NCBI RefSeq assembly: GCF_024494695.1
Contig: NZ_JANHDP010000006.1
Location: forward strand, 1 to 64,000
Length of the DNA: 64,000 nt
Direction: 5' to 3'
DNA from: Natronoarchaeum rubrum
Lineage (GTDB): Archaea; Halobacteriota; Halobacteria; Halobacteriales; Natronoarchaeaceae
Below, piece by piece: positions 17,076-25,817 of this stretch. The translations under genes and the position numbers were made by a program. Under the pieces are notes generated by a model. The model did no database searches and had not been told where the DNA came from. It worked only from the letters and a program-made list of their open reading frames with translations. Position 1 is the first letter of the stretch. The number at the start of each line of letters is the position of its first letter.

Positions 17076-18113
17076 ATGGCAGACGACGAGCCCGCCGGCC
17101 ATCCCGACGCCGATCTATCCCTCCACCCCGACGTCGAGGCGACCGCGGCAGCGATCGCCGCGATGGAGATCCGCGGCGCGGCCGCCATCGCGGACGCCGC
17201 GGCGGCGGCGCTGGCAACCCAGGCCGAGACGAGCGACGCCGAGACGCCGGGAGCGCTTCGCGCGGAGCTTCGCGCCGCGGCCCGGCGGCTCCACGACACC
17301 CGACCGACCGCGGTGAGCCTGCCGAACGCGCTCCGATACGTGCTCAAGGAACTGGACGAGGTGGCCGCGGCGGCCGACGGACGGGACGTCTCGACGCTCC
17401 GAGCCACGGTCGTCGAGCGCGCCGCGGAGTTCCGGGAGACGGTCGCGGCCGCCCAGTCGCGGCTCGGTCGCATCGGCGCCAACCGGCTCCGGGACGGCGA
17501 CACGGTGCTGACCCACTGTCACTCGACGGACGCGCTGGCCTGCGTCGAGGCCGCGGTCGAGGACGGCAAGGAGATCGAGGCGATCGTCAAGGAGACCCGC
17601 CCGCGCAAGCAGGGCCACATCACCGCCCGCCAACTCCGCGAGTGGGGCGTGCCGGTGACCCTGATCGTCGACGGCGCGGCGCGACGTCACCTCCGATCGG
17701 TCGACCACGTGCTCGTCGGCGCCGACAGCATCGCGGCCGACGGCTCGGTGATCAACAAGGTCGGCACCAGCGGGCTGGCGGTGGTCGCCCGCGAGCAGGG
17801 CGTTCCGGTGATGGTTGCGGCGGCGACGATCAAGCTGCACCCCGAGACGCTGACCGGCCACACCGTCGAGATCGAGCGCCGCGCCGAGAGCGAGGTGCTC
17901 ACCGACGAGGAGCGGACGGCAATCGTCGGCAGCAACGAGGGCGAACGTTCCGACGACGGGAGCTTCGCCGTCGACAACCCAGCGTTCGACGTGACGCCGC
18001 CGCGGTTCGTCGATGCGATCGTCACCGAGCGAGGCCAGTTCCCGCCCGAGAGCATCGTCACGCTGATGCGCGAGCTGTTCGGCGAGGACGTCGCGGCGCC
18101 GTGGACGCGATAG
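17076..18113 (+). CDS. Ribose-1,5-bisphosphate isomerase
   Basis: This 345-aa protein belongs to the eIF2B-alpha/MtnA-like family and converts ribose 1,5-bisphosphate to ribulose 1,5-bisphosphate. The catalytic Cys lies in LTHCHSTDA (about residue 147) and the catalytic Asp in [10 protein letters not shown] (about 212), followed by the family's INKVGT motif. The 5' ATG at 17076 is favoured over the much longer frame through deoC because it follows a box A at the right spacing. With the PfkB kinase and uridine phosphorylase that follow, it suggests a route from nucleosides to ribulose 1,5-bisphosphate. A 2B-type translation factor is the alternative annotation but lacks this catalytic pair. 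Confidence 0.88.
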   Translation: MADDEPAGHPDADLSLHPDVEATAAAIAAMEIRGAAAIADAAAAALATQAETSDAETPGALRAELRAAARRLHDTRPTAVSLPNALRYVLKELDEVAAAADGRDVSTLRATVVERAAEFRETVAAAQSRLGRIGANRLRDGDTVLTHCHSTDALACVEAAVEDGKEIEAIVKETRPRKQGHITARQLREWGVPVTLIVDGAARRHLRSVDHVLVGADSIAADGSVINKVGTSGLAVVAREQGVPVMVAAATIKLHPETLTGHTVEIERRAESEVLTDEERTAIVGSNEGERSDDGSFAVDNPAFDVTPPRFVDAIVTERGQFPPESIVTLMRELFGEDVAAPWTR

Positions 18114-18137
18114 CAGGACCGAGAGACGCGATAGCGT

Positions 18138-18185
18138 GGTCGAGTGACTCGGTAACGCGGTCGAGTGACTCGGTAACGCGGTCGA
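18138..18185. repeat. 21-bp tandem repeat after the isomerase gene
   Basis: The unit GGTCGAGTGACTCGGTAACG(C) starts at 18138 and 18159, with a partial third copy at 18180. The core CGAGTGACTCG is itself nearly palindromic, so the array could form small hairpins between the isomerase and DUF63 genes. Confidence 0.7.
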
Positions 18186-18312
18186 TGAACAGCAGCGGAG
18201 CCGATGGACGCTTCTCCCACGGGGGCCCGAATGTTTTCTATCGGATGTTAGTAAGTAATTAAAGCGCATCCAACCGGAAGGTTTTCACGGTTGCCGTTCG
18301 CCTTCGTCAGAT

Positions 18313-19143
18313 ATGGTATTACCGGAAGGGTTGGCGATGCCACCGCTGCCGTACGCGATCGGGCTCGTCGTGGGGGTGATCGGAGTCGTCGGACTCGTCT
18401 ACCTTCTCCGGCCGCCGGTGACGAACTGGACGGTCGTCGCGCTGTCCCCGTGGCTGGCGGTGGGCGGCGTCCTCCACGGGCTCGAACGGCTGGGGACGTT
18501 CCCCGGCGGCGTCGAGCCGCTGTTCGGCGCGCCGGCGGTGTACGCGACGATGGCGATCGTCACCGGGCTGGCGTGGGCGTTCGCGGGCGTCTCCGCGGAG
18601 GTCCGAACCCACGGATCGACCGACCGGACGCTCGGAACGATCGGCGCCGCGATCCTGATCACCTTCTCGGTGTTCGCGGTGTACCAGGGGATCAACAACG
18701 GGACGCTCGCGCCGTTCTGGCCGGTGATCGCGCTCGTCGTCTCCGGTGTCGTCACCGCGATAGCGTGGGTGCTCCTGAGCCTCGCGTTCACGGAGTCGGC
18801 GTCGGTCACCGGCGCGACGGGCGTCGTCGTGATCGCCGCCCACGCGATCGACGGCGTCTCGACGGCGATCGGCTACGACGTGATCCCGAACGTCAGCGAG
18901 CGGACGCCGCTCTCGCGGCTCGTCCTGGAGATCGGGGACGCGCTGCCGACCGCGGAGCTGATCGGCGCAGGCTGGCTGTTCGTGTTCGTCAAACTGTTCA
19001 TCGCGAGCGCCGTCGTCGTGCTGTTCCGCGAGTACGTCAAAGAAGAGCCCACGCAGGCGCGCCTGCTGCTGGCGCTGGTCGCCGCGGTCGGGCTCGGTCC
19101 GGGGATCCAGAACCTGCTGGTGTTCGCGATCGGCGGGCTGTAG
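18313..19143 (+). CDS. DUF63 family membrane protein
   Basis: This 276-aa polytopic membrane protein has about eight hydrophobic segments. It matches my memory of the archaeal DUF63 family through the motif AAHAIDGVSTAIGYD (about residues 176-190), in which a membrane-buried His-x-x-Asp sits between helices, and a late ELIGAGWLFVFVKL segment. Its function is unknown. It sits between the isomerase and PfkB genes in the same orientation, 48 bases before the kinase, so it may be co-transcribed with the nucleoside genes. A transport role is possible but not shown. Confidence 0.8.
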   Translation: MVLPEGLAMPPLPYAIGLVVGVIGVVGLVYLLRPPVTNWTVVALSPWLAVGGVLHGLERLGTFPGGVEPLFGAPAVYATMAIVTGLAWAFAGVSAEVRTHGSTDRTLGTIGAAILITFSVFAVYQGINNGTLAPFWPVIALVVSGVVTAIAWVLLSLAFTESASVTGATGVVVIAAHAIDGVSTAIGYDVIPNVSERTPLSRLVLEIGDALPTAELIGAGWLFVFVKLFIASAVVVLFREYVKEEPTQARLLLALVAAVGLGPGIQNLLVFAIGGL

Positions 19144-19190
19144 GGCCCGACAGCGTTTTCTCCCGCGGCGCTCAGTTTCGAACAGACCGT

Positions 19191-20060
19191 ATGGCGCGCG
19201 TTCTCACCGCCGGGCACGTCAACTGGGACGTGACGCTGGCACTCGATCGGCTCCCTCGCCCCGACGGCGAATCGCTGGTCAAGAACCAGTACCGCTCGGG
19301 CGGCGGGAGCGCGGCCAACGTCGCCGTCGCGCTGGCCGGTCTCGACGTCGACGCCGGGCTGATCGGCAGCGTCGGCGACGACGAGAACGGCCGGCTCGTC
19401 CGGCGCGAACTCGACGCCGCCGGCATCGACGTCGGCGGGCTCGCGACGGTCGCCGACGCCGCCACCTCCGTGAAGTACCTGCTGATCGCCGACGACGGCG
19501 AGGTCGCCGTGCTGGGCAACGACGGCGTCAACGAGGCGATCGGTCCGGACGACGTCGACCCCGAATGCGTCCGGCGGGCGGATCATCTCCACCTGACGAG
19601 CCAGCGCCCCGAAACCGCCGCCAGACTCGCCGAGATCGCGGTCGACGCCGACGTGCCGGTGAGCTTCGACCCCGGCCGGCGGCTGCCCGATCGCGACTTC
19701 TCGCGCACGTTCGAGCTCGCGGACCTGGTGTTTTGCAACGACCGTGAGGCCAGCGCCGTCGCCGAACTCGAGGATTCGCTGGCGGCCGACTGCACGGTGG
19801 TCGTCAAGCGGGGCGCCGACGGCGCCGCGGCGCTGGACGCCGAGAAAACCTGGCGTCACGCGGGCTTCGGCGTCGATCCGGTCGACACCAGCGGCGCCGG
19901 TGACGCCTTCGCTGCGGGTTTTCTGGCGGTCTGGCTCGATGATGCCGATCACGAGCGCGCGCTCGCGGTCGGCAACGCCTGCGGGGCGCTCGCCGCCGAG
20001 CGAACCGGCGCGCGGACCGCGCTTTCGTGGGCCGAAATCGAGACCGTGCTGGGCGAGTAG
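19191..20060 (+). CDS. PfkB-family sugar kinase, candidate ribose-1-phosphate kinase
   Basis: This 289-aa ribokinase-fold enzyme has the N-terminal glycine motif RSGGGSAANVAVALA (about 36-50) and the C-terminal PfkB signature DTSGAGDAFAAGF (about 239-251), with the catalytic Asp in GAGD. Members phosphorylate sugars or sugar phosphates. Its position between ribose-1,5-bisphosphate isomerase and uridine phosphorylase points to ADP/ATP-dependent ribose 1-phosphate kinase activity, making ribose 1,5-bisphosphate. That assignment rests on context and on what is known of haloarchaeal nucleoside degradation. Ribokinase or 2-keto-3-deoxygluconate kinase are alternatives. The Met at 19191 gives the standard N-terminal strand. 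Confidence 0.8.
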   Translation: MARVLTAGHVNWDVTLALDRLPRPDGESLVKNQYRSGGGSAANVAVALAGLDVDAGLIGSVGDDENGRLVRRELDAAGIDVGGLATVADAATSVKYLLIADDGEVAVLGNDGVNEAIGPDDVDPECVRRADHLHLTSQRPETAARLAEIAVDADVPVSFDPGRRLPDRDFSRTFELADLVFCNDREASAVAELEDSLAADCTVVVKRGADGAAALDAEKTWRHAGFGVDPVDTSGAGDAFAAGFLAVWLDDADHERALAVGNACGALAAERTGARTALSWAEIETVLGE

Positions 20061-20113
20061 CGTCACCGACGACAAGCGCGCGTTTTTTCTCGCGTTCGGG
20101 TGAAGGAGTTCCC

Positions 20114-20839
20114 ATGGCGAAACAGCCCCACCTGCTGGTCGAATCGGGAGACCTCGAAGACGTCGCGCTGCTACCGGGAGATCCCGGGCGCGTCGACCGC
20201 ATCGCCGGCCACTGCGACAGCTCCGAGGTCGTCGCCGAGAACCGCGAATACAAGATCGTCAACGCCGAGTACGAGGGGACGCCGCTGACGATCTGCTCGA
20301 CCGGGATCGGCTCGCCGTCGGCCGCCATCGCGATCGAGGAACTGGCCGCGGTCGGCGTCGACGCCGTGCTCCGGGTCGGCACCACGGGAGCGCTCCAGTC
20401 CGGCATCGAGATCGGCGACATGGTCGTCGCGACCGGCGCCGCCAAGGACGAGGGCACGACGGGCCGCTACGAGTCCGACACCTACCCCGCGGTCCCCGAT
20501 TACGAAGTGCTGTCCGGGCTCGTCGACGCCGCCGAAGCCAACGACGAGGATGTCCACGTCGGGCCGGTCGCCACCGACGACGCGTTCTACGCCGAGACCG
20601 ACGAGTACGTCGAAGCCTGGGACGAGGCCGGCGTGCTGGCCGTCGAGATGGAGGCCGCGGCGATCTTCACGCTCGCCCGCCGGAAGGGTCTCCGCTCGGG
20701 CGCGATCTGCACGGTCGACGGCAACCTCGTCGAGGGGACACAGAAGGGCGAGACCGACGCTGACGAACTGCCCGAGAAGGCAAAGAACAACGTCGAGCGG
20801 GCGATCGACATCGCGCTCGACGCCGCGGCGTCGCTCTGA
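20114..20839 (+). CDS. udp: Uridine/purine nucleoside phosphorylase
   Basis: This 241-aa NP-I family phosphorylase splits a nucleoside with phosphate to a free base and ribose 1-phosphate. Visible motifs are the phosphate-binding LPGDPGRVDRIA (about 19-30), STGIGSPSAAI (about 60-70), RVGTTGALQ (about 89-97) and the ribose-binding VEMEAAAIF (about 177-185). The overall pattern is closest to uridine phosphorylase, but archaeal members often accept purine nucleosides. A GGAG Shine-Dalgarno lies just before the ATG. It would supply the ribose 1-phosphate for the adjacent PfkB kinase. Confidence 0.88.
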   Translation: MAKQPHLLVESGDLEDVALLPGDPGRVDRIAGHCDSSEVVAENREYKIVNAEYEGTPLTICSTGIGSPSAAIAIEELAAVGVDAVLRVGTTGALQSGIEIGDMVVATGAAKDEGTTGRYESDTYPAVPDYEVLSGLVDAAEANDEDVHVGPVATDDAFYAETDEYVEAWDEAGVLAVEMEAAAIFTLARRKGLRSGAICTVDGNLVEGTQKGETDADELPEKAKNNVERAIDIALDAAASL

Positions 20840-20934
20840 GGCGGCGCTCCGAGTCGTTCTGACGCCACTCTCCGAGTCCGCCCGCGACGACCGTTCGAAC
20901 TCCGGCGTCTCGACGCCGCAGCCGAACGACGGCG

Positions 20935-21147
20935 CTAAAACACGTACTCGTCGTCGTGGCCCATCATCCCGTCGTCCTCGAACCCGGCCTCGTCGTCGTC
21001 CATCGGGCCGCTGGTCTTGTACGCCTTCAGCCCCGTCGAGAGCAGTTCCTCGACGGCTTCCTCTCGGGTGACGAACTCGTCCTGTTCGACCATCTGCGCG
21101 ATCTGCATCTCGAGCTGCTCGGGGACCGTGATCTCGACGTTCGCCAT
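20935..21147 (-). CDS. Small CopG-like ribbon-helix-helix protein
   Basis: This 70-aa protein begins [19 protein letters not shown], a beta-strand then helix, followed by [15 protein letters not shown], the second helix of a ribbon-helix-helix fold. The C-terminal 20 residues are acidic with Met and Gly. Such proteins are dimeric DNA-binding regulators. It is a stand-alone gene converging on the uridine phosphorylase gene and divergent from L10e, with no toxin partner beside it. I class it as a conserved haloarchaeal small regulator of unknown target. Confidence 0.7.
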   Translation of the reverse strand: MANVEITVPEQLEMQIAQMVEQDEFVTREEAVEELLSTGLKAYKTSGPMDDDEAGFEDDGMMGHDDEYVF

Positions 21148-21341
21148 CTGACAGCTATGGCTTCGGCAAAGGGGGATTTAACTGTTGGTGGGAGTGCGAA
21201 GTGCGGCGACGCGAGTCGCTCGATCGAGGTTCCGCGGCGACGACGAGCGTCCACCGCGACGCGGATGTGAGAGTCACGCACGGCGCCGGGGTGCCATCGA
21301 AGCCCTTATTGGCGCACTCGCCGTTCTCCACCGTAGTAACC

Positions 21342-21872
21342 ATGGCAGAGAAACCGGCCTCGATGTACCGGAATATCGATAAGCCGCCCTACACCCGCAA
21401 GGAGTTCATGGGCGGCATCCCCGGCTCGAAGATCGCACAGCACCAGATGGGCGACCTCCAATCGGACCCCGAGGACTACCCCGTCCAGATCAGCCTCGTC
21501 ACCGAGGAAGAAGTCCAGCTCCGCCACGGCTCTCTGGAGGCGTCCCGCCTCTCGGCGAACCGCCACCTCATCAAGGAACTCGGCGAGGGCAACTACAAGA
21601 TGATCCTCCGGAAGTTCCCCCACCACGTCATCCGGGAGAACAAGCAGGCAACCGGCGCGGGTGCGGACCGTGTGTCCGACGGGATGCGTCAGGCGTTCGG
21701 GAAGATCGTCGGCACCGCCGCCCGCATTCCCGAGGGCGACCGCATCTTCACCGCCTACTGCACCGTCGAGCAGGCCACCGTCGTCAAGGAGGCCTTCCGC
21801 CGGTCGTACAACAAGCTCTCGCCGCCCTGTCGCATCGTCGTCGAGCGCGGCGAGGACAAACTCGTCTCCTGA
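21342..21872 (+). CDS. rpl10e: 50S ribosomal protein L10e (L16 family)
   Basis: This 176-aa protein is the archaeal/eukaryotic form of bacterial L16. It has the family N-terminus [21 protein letters not shown], the central [25 protein letters not shown] segment and the REIFTAY-like RIFTAY strand. L10e sits near the peptidyl-transferase centre and P-site tRNA. The ATG is preceded by an AT-rich box about 30 bases upstream; the longer open frame begins in non-coding sequence. It is a single gene rather than part of a ribosomal protein operon, as usual in haloarchaea. Confidence 0.95.
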   Translation: MAEKPASMYRNIDKPPYTRKEFMGGIPGSKIAQHQMGDLQSDPEDYPVQISLVTEEEVQLRHGSLEASRLSANRHLIKELGEGNYKMILRKFPHHVIRENKQATGAGADRVSDGMRQAFGKIVGTAARIPEGDRIFTAYCTVEQATVVKEAFRRSYNKLSPPCRIVVERGEDKLVS

Positions 21873-22155
21873 CAGAGACCACTCTCCCCGATTCCTGCCC
21901 ACCGCTTGCTTCGTTCGATCAGTCTGCCGAAATTGGTGAGAGCAGCCACGACGAGGCCGGCCGACGCGGTTCGTTTTTCCAGCGGGAATTCGCGGCCGTA
22001 GCCGCGGTCGATCGACGACTCGACGCAAGTTTACGGCACGTATTAGTCAGTATCCGGAAACTCCCGGACGGCATCAGCGTAAAATGGCTTCTTACCCTCG
22101 CGAACCCCGCGTAATGGTTCGCATTACTATAGTGATCACCCACAATGCAACCAGT
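21873..22155. promoter_or_regulatory. Intergenic region with TATA box for the zinc-ribbon gene
   Basis: This 283-base gap has no supported gene. TTACTATAG at 22124-22132 lies 24-32 bases before the small zinc-ribbon ATG at 22156 and fits a leaderless promoter. The rest shows no clear RNA fold or repeat. Confidence 0.45.
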
Positions 22156-22302
22156 ATGTCAGTGCTCGACCGGTTGCTCGGAGCCGACGAGAGCGCGAAT
22201 TCAGTGGTCTGCGAGTGTCGACGGTGCGGAACGTCCGTCGAGCCGACCATCGTCGTCTGCCCCGAGTGCGGCGCCCGGGACGTCGTTCGCTACGAGATTT
22301 AG
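22156..22302 (+). CDS. Small zinc-ribbon protein, 48 aa
   Basis: This 48-aa protein has a four-Cys zinc ribbon: CRRCG (about 21-25) and CPECG (about 35-39), after an acidic N-terminal helix MSVLDRLLGADES. The second half matches the rubredoxin-like zinc ribbons common in very small haloarchaeal proteins. It is preceded by a TATA box at the leaderless distance. Its partner and function are unknown; many such microproteins act in protein-protein or nucleic-acid contacts. The 24-residue in-frame upstream extension is not supported by composition. Confidence 0.7.
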   Translation: MSVLDRLLGADESANSVVCECRRCGTSVEPTIVVCPECGARDVVRYEI

Positions 22303-22325
22303 CCGCAGTTCGTCTCGCCGCCCGC

Positions 22326-23018
22326 TCAGTCTGACTGAACTCCGAGCGCACGCTGTAGCTCCGTCGCGCCGGCGTGAGACGATCCCGGTCCCCGGGCCGT
22401 GAGCAGGTCGCCGTCGACGCGGACGCTCTCCTCGGCGTCGAGTTCGGCGTCCCATTCGGCGCCGACCGCCGTCACCTCGTCCTCGACGTAGTAGGGAAGC
22501 TTCCGGCCGTCGGGCATGCGATCGTTCTCGTCGACGATGTTCTCCTCCCAGTCGTTCGGGAACCCGGTGATCTCCCGCCCGTCGACGAGGATCTCGCCGT
22601 CGCTGTCGCGCGTAAAGGCGAGGATGCCGACCGCGTGGCAGACCACCATCGCTTTGCCGTCCTCACCCTCGACGGCCTCGCGCAGCAGCGTGCGAGCGTG
22701 ACGGTCCTGGTTGACGTCCCACTCGGTGCCGTGCCCGCCGGGGAACACGACGGCGTCGTACTCGTCCGCCGACGCCTGGGCCAGCGGCATCGGGTCGGCC
22801 ATGCGCTCGTCGTTCTCGTGGACGTCTTTGACGCGCTCGGCGGTCTCCTCCCCGACCTCGTCGGGATCGATCGATCGGTCGTCGACGACCGGCTTGCCGC
22901 CGCTCGGCGTCGCGACGTCGATGTCGACCCCGGCGTCGGAGAGCAGTTCCAGCGGCGTCACGCATTCTTCTCCCCAGTAACCCTCTTCACTGACGACGAA
23001 CAGAGCAGATGTCATCAT
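22326..23018 (-). CDS. DJ-1/PfpI superfamily protein (type 1 glutamine amidotransferase-like)
   Basis: This 230-aa protein has the DJ-1/Hsp31 fold. The nucleophile elbow AMVVCHAVGILA holds the catalytic Cys (about residue 132) followed by His. PGGHGTEWD is the conserved Gly-rich acid loop. The long insert after the first strand (about 12-70) and the total length match Hsp31-like glyoxalase III and chaperone members rather than short PfpI proteases. The likely role is detoxification of methylglyoxal or protein repair, inferred from the family. Two adjacent Met codons start it. Confidence 0.82.
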   Translation of the reverse strand: MMTSALFVVSEEGYWGEECVTPLELLSDAGVDIDVATPSGGKPVVDDRSIDPDEVGEETAERVKDVHENDERMADPMPLAQASADEYDAVVFPGGHGTEWDVNQDRHARTLLREAVEGEDGKAMVVCHAVGILAFTRDSDGEILVDGREITGFPNDWEENIVDENDRMPDGRKLPYYVEDEVTAVGAEWDAELDAEESVRVDGDLLTARGPGSSHAGATELQRALGVQSD

Positions 23019-23132
23019 CGGATGTAGGGCGAGCGACTCAATAAAGGACCGCCACCGCCCAGTCGCTGGCCGCGGCCGACGCACCCAAAAGAATCGGATC
23101 GCTGGCCGCCCCACAACCGTCGGCCGACGCGC

Positions 23133-25718
23133 TCACCGGGCCCGCCAAGCGACCGCCAGACAGACGACGCCGACGGCGACCAGCGCGACGCCGACCAGCA
23201 GGAACTCCAGGATCGCCGCGGTGGCGCCCGCCGCGAGGCCGGCGACGCCCGCCGCTCCGGCGACGGGCGCGAGAACCTGTCGCCGCGCCTCCTGTGCGGC
23301 GAGGCGCCGCAGTTCGGCTTCGTCGCGTGGCTCCTCTCGGTCGTCGGCCGCGGCGGCGAGGTCGCGCACGGTCTCGACCTGGGCTTCGAGCGACGACGCC
23401 GACTCCCGCGCGTCCGCTGCTACGTCCCGGGCGTCCGACGCCGTCTCGCGCGCCGATTCGGCGTCCGCGCGAACTTCGTGAACACCCTCGTCGACAGCAT
23501 CGACGTCCTCCCTGACCGCGTCGAGGCCCTCCCTGATCGCGTCGACGTCCTCCCGAACGCTGGCCAGCGCCTCGGCGTCTGCGGCGTCGTCGAGCGATGA
23601 CTCCGCGGCGTCGACTCGTTCTTCGAGATCATCGACGGTGGATTCCAGCTCCGCAACCGTCCCGTCGAGATCGTCGAATCGCTCGTCGTGGGCTTCGAGC
23701 CGTTCGTCGTGGTCGTCGAGTCGCTCGTCGTGGGCTTCGAGCCGTTCGTCGTGGTCGTCGAATCGCTCGTCGTGGGCTTCGAGCCGTTCGTCGTGGTCGT
23801 CGAGTCGCTCGTCGTAGTCGTCGATCCGACCCGACAGCTCGTCGATATCGGCTTCGGCGTCGTCGATCCGCGACGCGGCGTCCTCGACCGATTCGCGGAG
23901 CGCAGCGGCGTCTTCGGCGTCGGCGAGTTCGCCCTCGATGTCGTCGATTCGCTCGCGAGCTGTCGCCAACTCGGTCCGCAGTTCTGCCACCGTTTCCGCC
24001 TCGGCGAGGCCGTCGACCTCGTCTTCGAACGATTCGACGGCCTTGACGATCGTCCGGACGTCTTCGTCGATCGTGCCGACCTCGTCCTCGACGGCGGCGA
24101 CCTCGCTCTCGACCGCACCGACGTCGTCGGCGACCGCGTCGACCTTCGAGTCGACGCTCTCGACGGCCGCCTCCTGCTCCTCGACGCGGTCGGCCAGCGC
24201 GTCGAGGCGATCGGTAGCGGCGGCGAGATCCTCGACCAGATCGTCGGTCGCCTGCCCCTCGGCGTCTTCGAGCCGGTCGGCCACCGCCTCTATCTCGGCC
24301 GACAGCTCGTCGACGTCGTCACGGAGCGCCGCCGCGTCGACCGCGGCTAGTTCGTCGACGCGGGCAGAGAGGTCGTCGATATCGGACTCGACGCCGTCGA
24401 CGGCGTCCGCACGGGCAGCGACATCCGCGAGATCGTCCACGCGCTCGGTCAACGCCGCGACTTCCGATTCGAGGTCGTCGACCGCCGCGCGGAGTTCGGC
24501 GTCGTCGCCCGCCGCGTCGGCGACGGCCGCACTCGCCCCAGCAGTCGCGTCGGCGCCGTCACCGCCGGGGAGCCCGCTCGAACCGCCCGCGGCTCCGGAC
24601 GCTCCATCGGCGTCGTCCGTGAGCGTCGACTGTGCCCCCTCGACTGGCGCCGCGGCGTTGTCGGACGCCGCTGGCTCCTCAGCAGGGCTCGACGCCACGG
24701 CCAGCGCGGGCACGAAGTCGGCGTCGTCGAGCGCACGTTCCGGCACCGCGGCGTCGGCGTCGCGCTCGGTCGCAGCGACGAGCGCGCCGCGAGCCGCCGC
24801 CGTGCGGGGATCGTCTGCGACGCGAACATCGCCTATCTCGAACGGGAGTTCGACGCCGGCGAGCGCGTCGGCCAGCGCCGGTGCGACGCCGTCGGGGATC
24901 GATGCGTCGCCCGCCACCGCGACCGGTACCGGCCCATCGTGATCGAGCGCGTCCGAAGGGAGATTCCGGGCGAGCTGTTCGGCGACGTACGATAGCAGGT
25001 TCTCGTAGTACACCGAAAGCACGCCGTCGACGCCGTCGTCGCCGGGGCGTTCGAGGTCGAACGCGTCGCGCTCGGCGGCGACGGCTTCGATCGGTCGGTC
25101 GGTCGCCTCGGCGACCTGCTCGTCGATCCAGCGCCCGCCGCGCGCGAGGCCGACGCGGGCGACCGGCGCGCCCCGATCGAGCAGGACGGCGTCGGTGGTG
25201 CCGGCGCCGAGCGCGATCGCCAGTCCGGTGAGATCCTCGTCGGCGAGTTCGGCGTAGCCAACCGCGGTCGCCCGGTCGATCGGGACGGGATCGTATCCGA
25301 GGGTGGTCAGTCGGTCGCCGAGCGTCCGCCGGTGGTAGAGCGCGTCTCCGCCGGCGTCGACGGGGGCGGGCGGCACGGCGTAGCCGATCGGCTCGCCCTC
25401 GGCCTTGGCCTCGCCCGCGACGCGGGCGACGAGCAGTTCGAGCAGGTCGGCGCCCGCGTCGCGGTCGCCCGCCAGAATCCCCGAAGGCAGGAGCTCCTCG
25501 GTCGTCGCGTTGAACATGTCCGCGAAGTCCGCGGCGGCGTCGCCGACCGCGAACGCGCTGTCGCCGCGCTCAACGTACTCGGCGTCGGCGCTCGAGAGCA
25601 TGTCCAGCACCATCTCGTCGGTCGGGAGTTCCACGTACGCGGCGCGCTCGGTCCGCGCGTCGCCGCCCTCTGGTGCGACGACCGCGTGGCGCGCGTCAAC
25701 GTCGAGTCCGGATGCCAT
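23133..25718 (-). CDS. Actin/Hsp70-fold ATPase domain fused to long coiled coil and C-terminal membrane helices
   Basis: This 861-aa protein has three parts. Residues 1-325 look like an actin/MreB/FtsA-type domain: phosphate-2 loop LGAGTTDAVLLDRG (170-183), an opening GLDVDARHAVVA strand pair, and an adenosine-loop-like VAVAGDASIPDGV (266-278). Residues about 405-810 are predicted coiled coil, including a tandem stretch of 14-residue double heptads of the type DDHDERLEAHDERF. The last 35 residues hold two hydrophobic segments. It would be a cytoplasmic filament or scaffold tethered to the membrane. Its substrate and partners are unknown. It resembles haloarchaeal actin-like shape proteins only in the first domain. 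The downstream DJ-1 gene appears unrelated. Confidence 0.7.
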   Translation of the reverse strand: MASGLDVDARHAVVAPEGGDARTERAAYVELPTDEMVLDMLSSADAEYVERGDSAFAVGDAAADFADMFNATTEELLPSGILAGDRDAGADLLELLVARVAGEAKAEGEPIGYAVPPAPVDAGGDALYHRRTLGDRLTTLGYDPVPIDRATAVGYAELADEDLTGLAIALGAGTTDAVLLDRGAPVARVGLARGGRWIDEQVAEATDRPIEAVAAERDAFDLERPGDDGVDGVLSVYYENLLSYVAEQLARNLPSDALDHDGPVPVAVAGDASIPDGVAPALADALAGVELPFEIGDVRVADDPRTAAARGALVAATERDADAAVPERALDDADFVPALAVASSPAEEPAASDNAAAPVEGAQSTLTDDADGASGAAGGSSGLPGGDGADATAGASAAVADAAGDDAELRAAVDDLESEVAALTERVDDLADVAARADAVDGVESDIDDLSARVDELAAVDAAALRDDVDELSAEIEAVADRLEDAEGQATDDLVEDLAAATDRLDALADRVEEQEAAVESVDSKVDAVADDVGAVESEVAAVEDEVGTIDEDVRTIVKAVESFEDEVDGLAEAETVAELRTELATARERIDDIEGELADAEDAAALRESVEDAASRIDDAEADIDELSGRIDDYDERLDDHDERLEAHDERFDDHDERLEAHDERLDDHDERLEAHDERFDDLDGTVAELESTVDDLEERVDAAESSLDDAADAEALASVREDVDAIREGLDAVREDVDAVDEGVHEVRADAESARETASDARDVAADARESASSLEAQVETVRDLAAAADDREEPRDEAELRRLAAQEARRQVLAPVAGAAGVAGLAAGATAAILEFLLVGVALVAVGVVCLAVAWRAR
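23680..23826. repeat. 42-bp coding repeat in the coiled-coil gene
   Basis: About three and a half copies of a 42-base unit, containing TCGTCGTGGGCTTCGAGCC and TCGTCGTGGTCGTCGA, encode the double-heptad DDHDERLEAHDERF. The copies are nearly identical at the DNA level, implying recent tandem duplication in phase with the coiled-coil repeat. Confidence 0.8.
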
Positions 25719-25817
25719 CTGTTATCGCAGGCTATACTCGCCGCGTGTAATGGTTGTTGCGCCGACGAACCTCGATTGATCGCGCCCGCCGGCCGCGCTC
25801 CCGACCCCGAATCGCCG

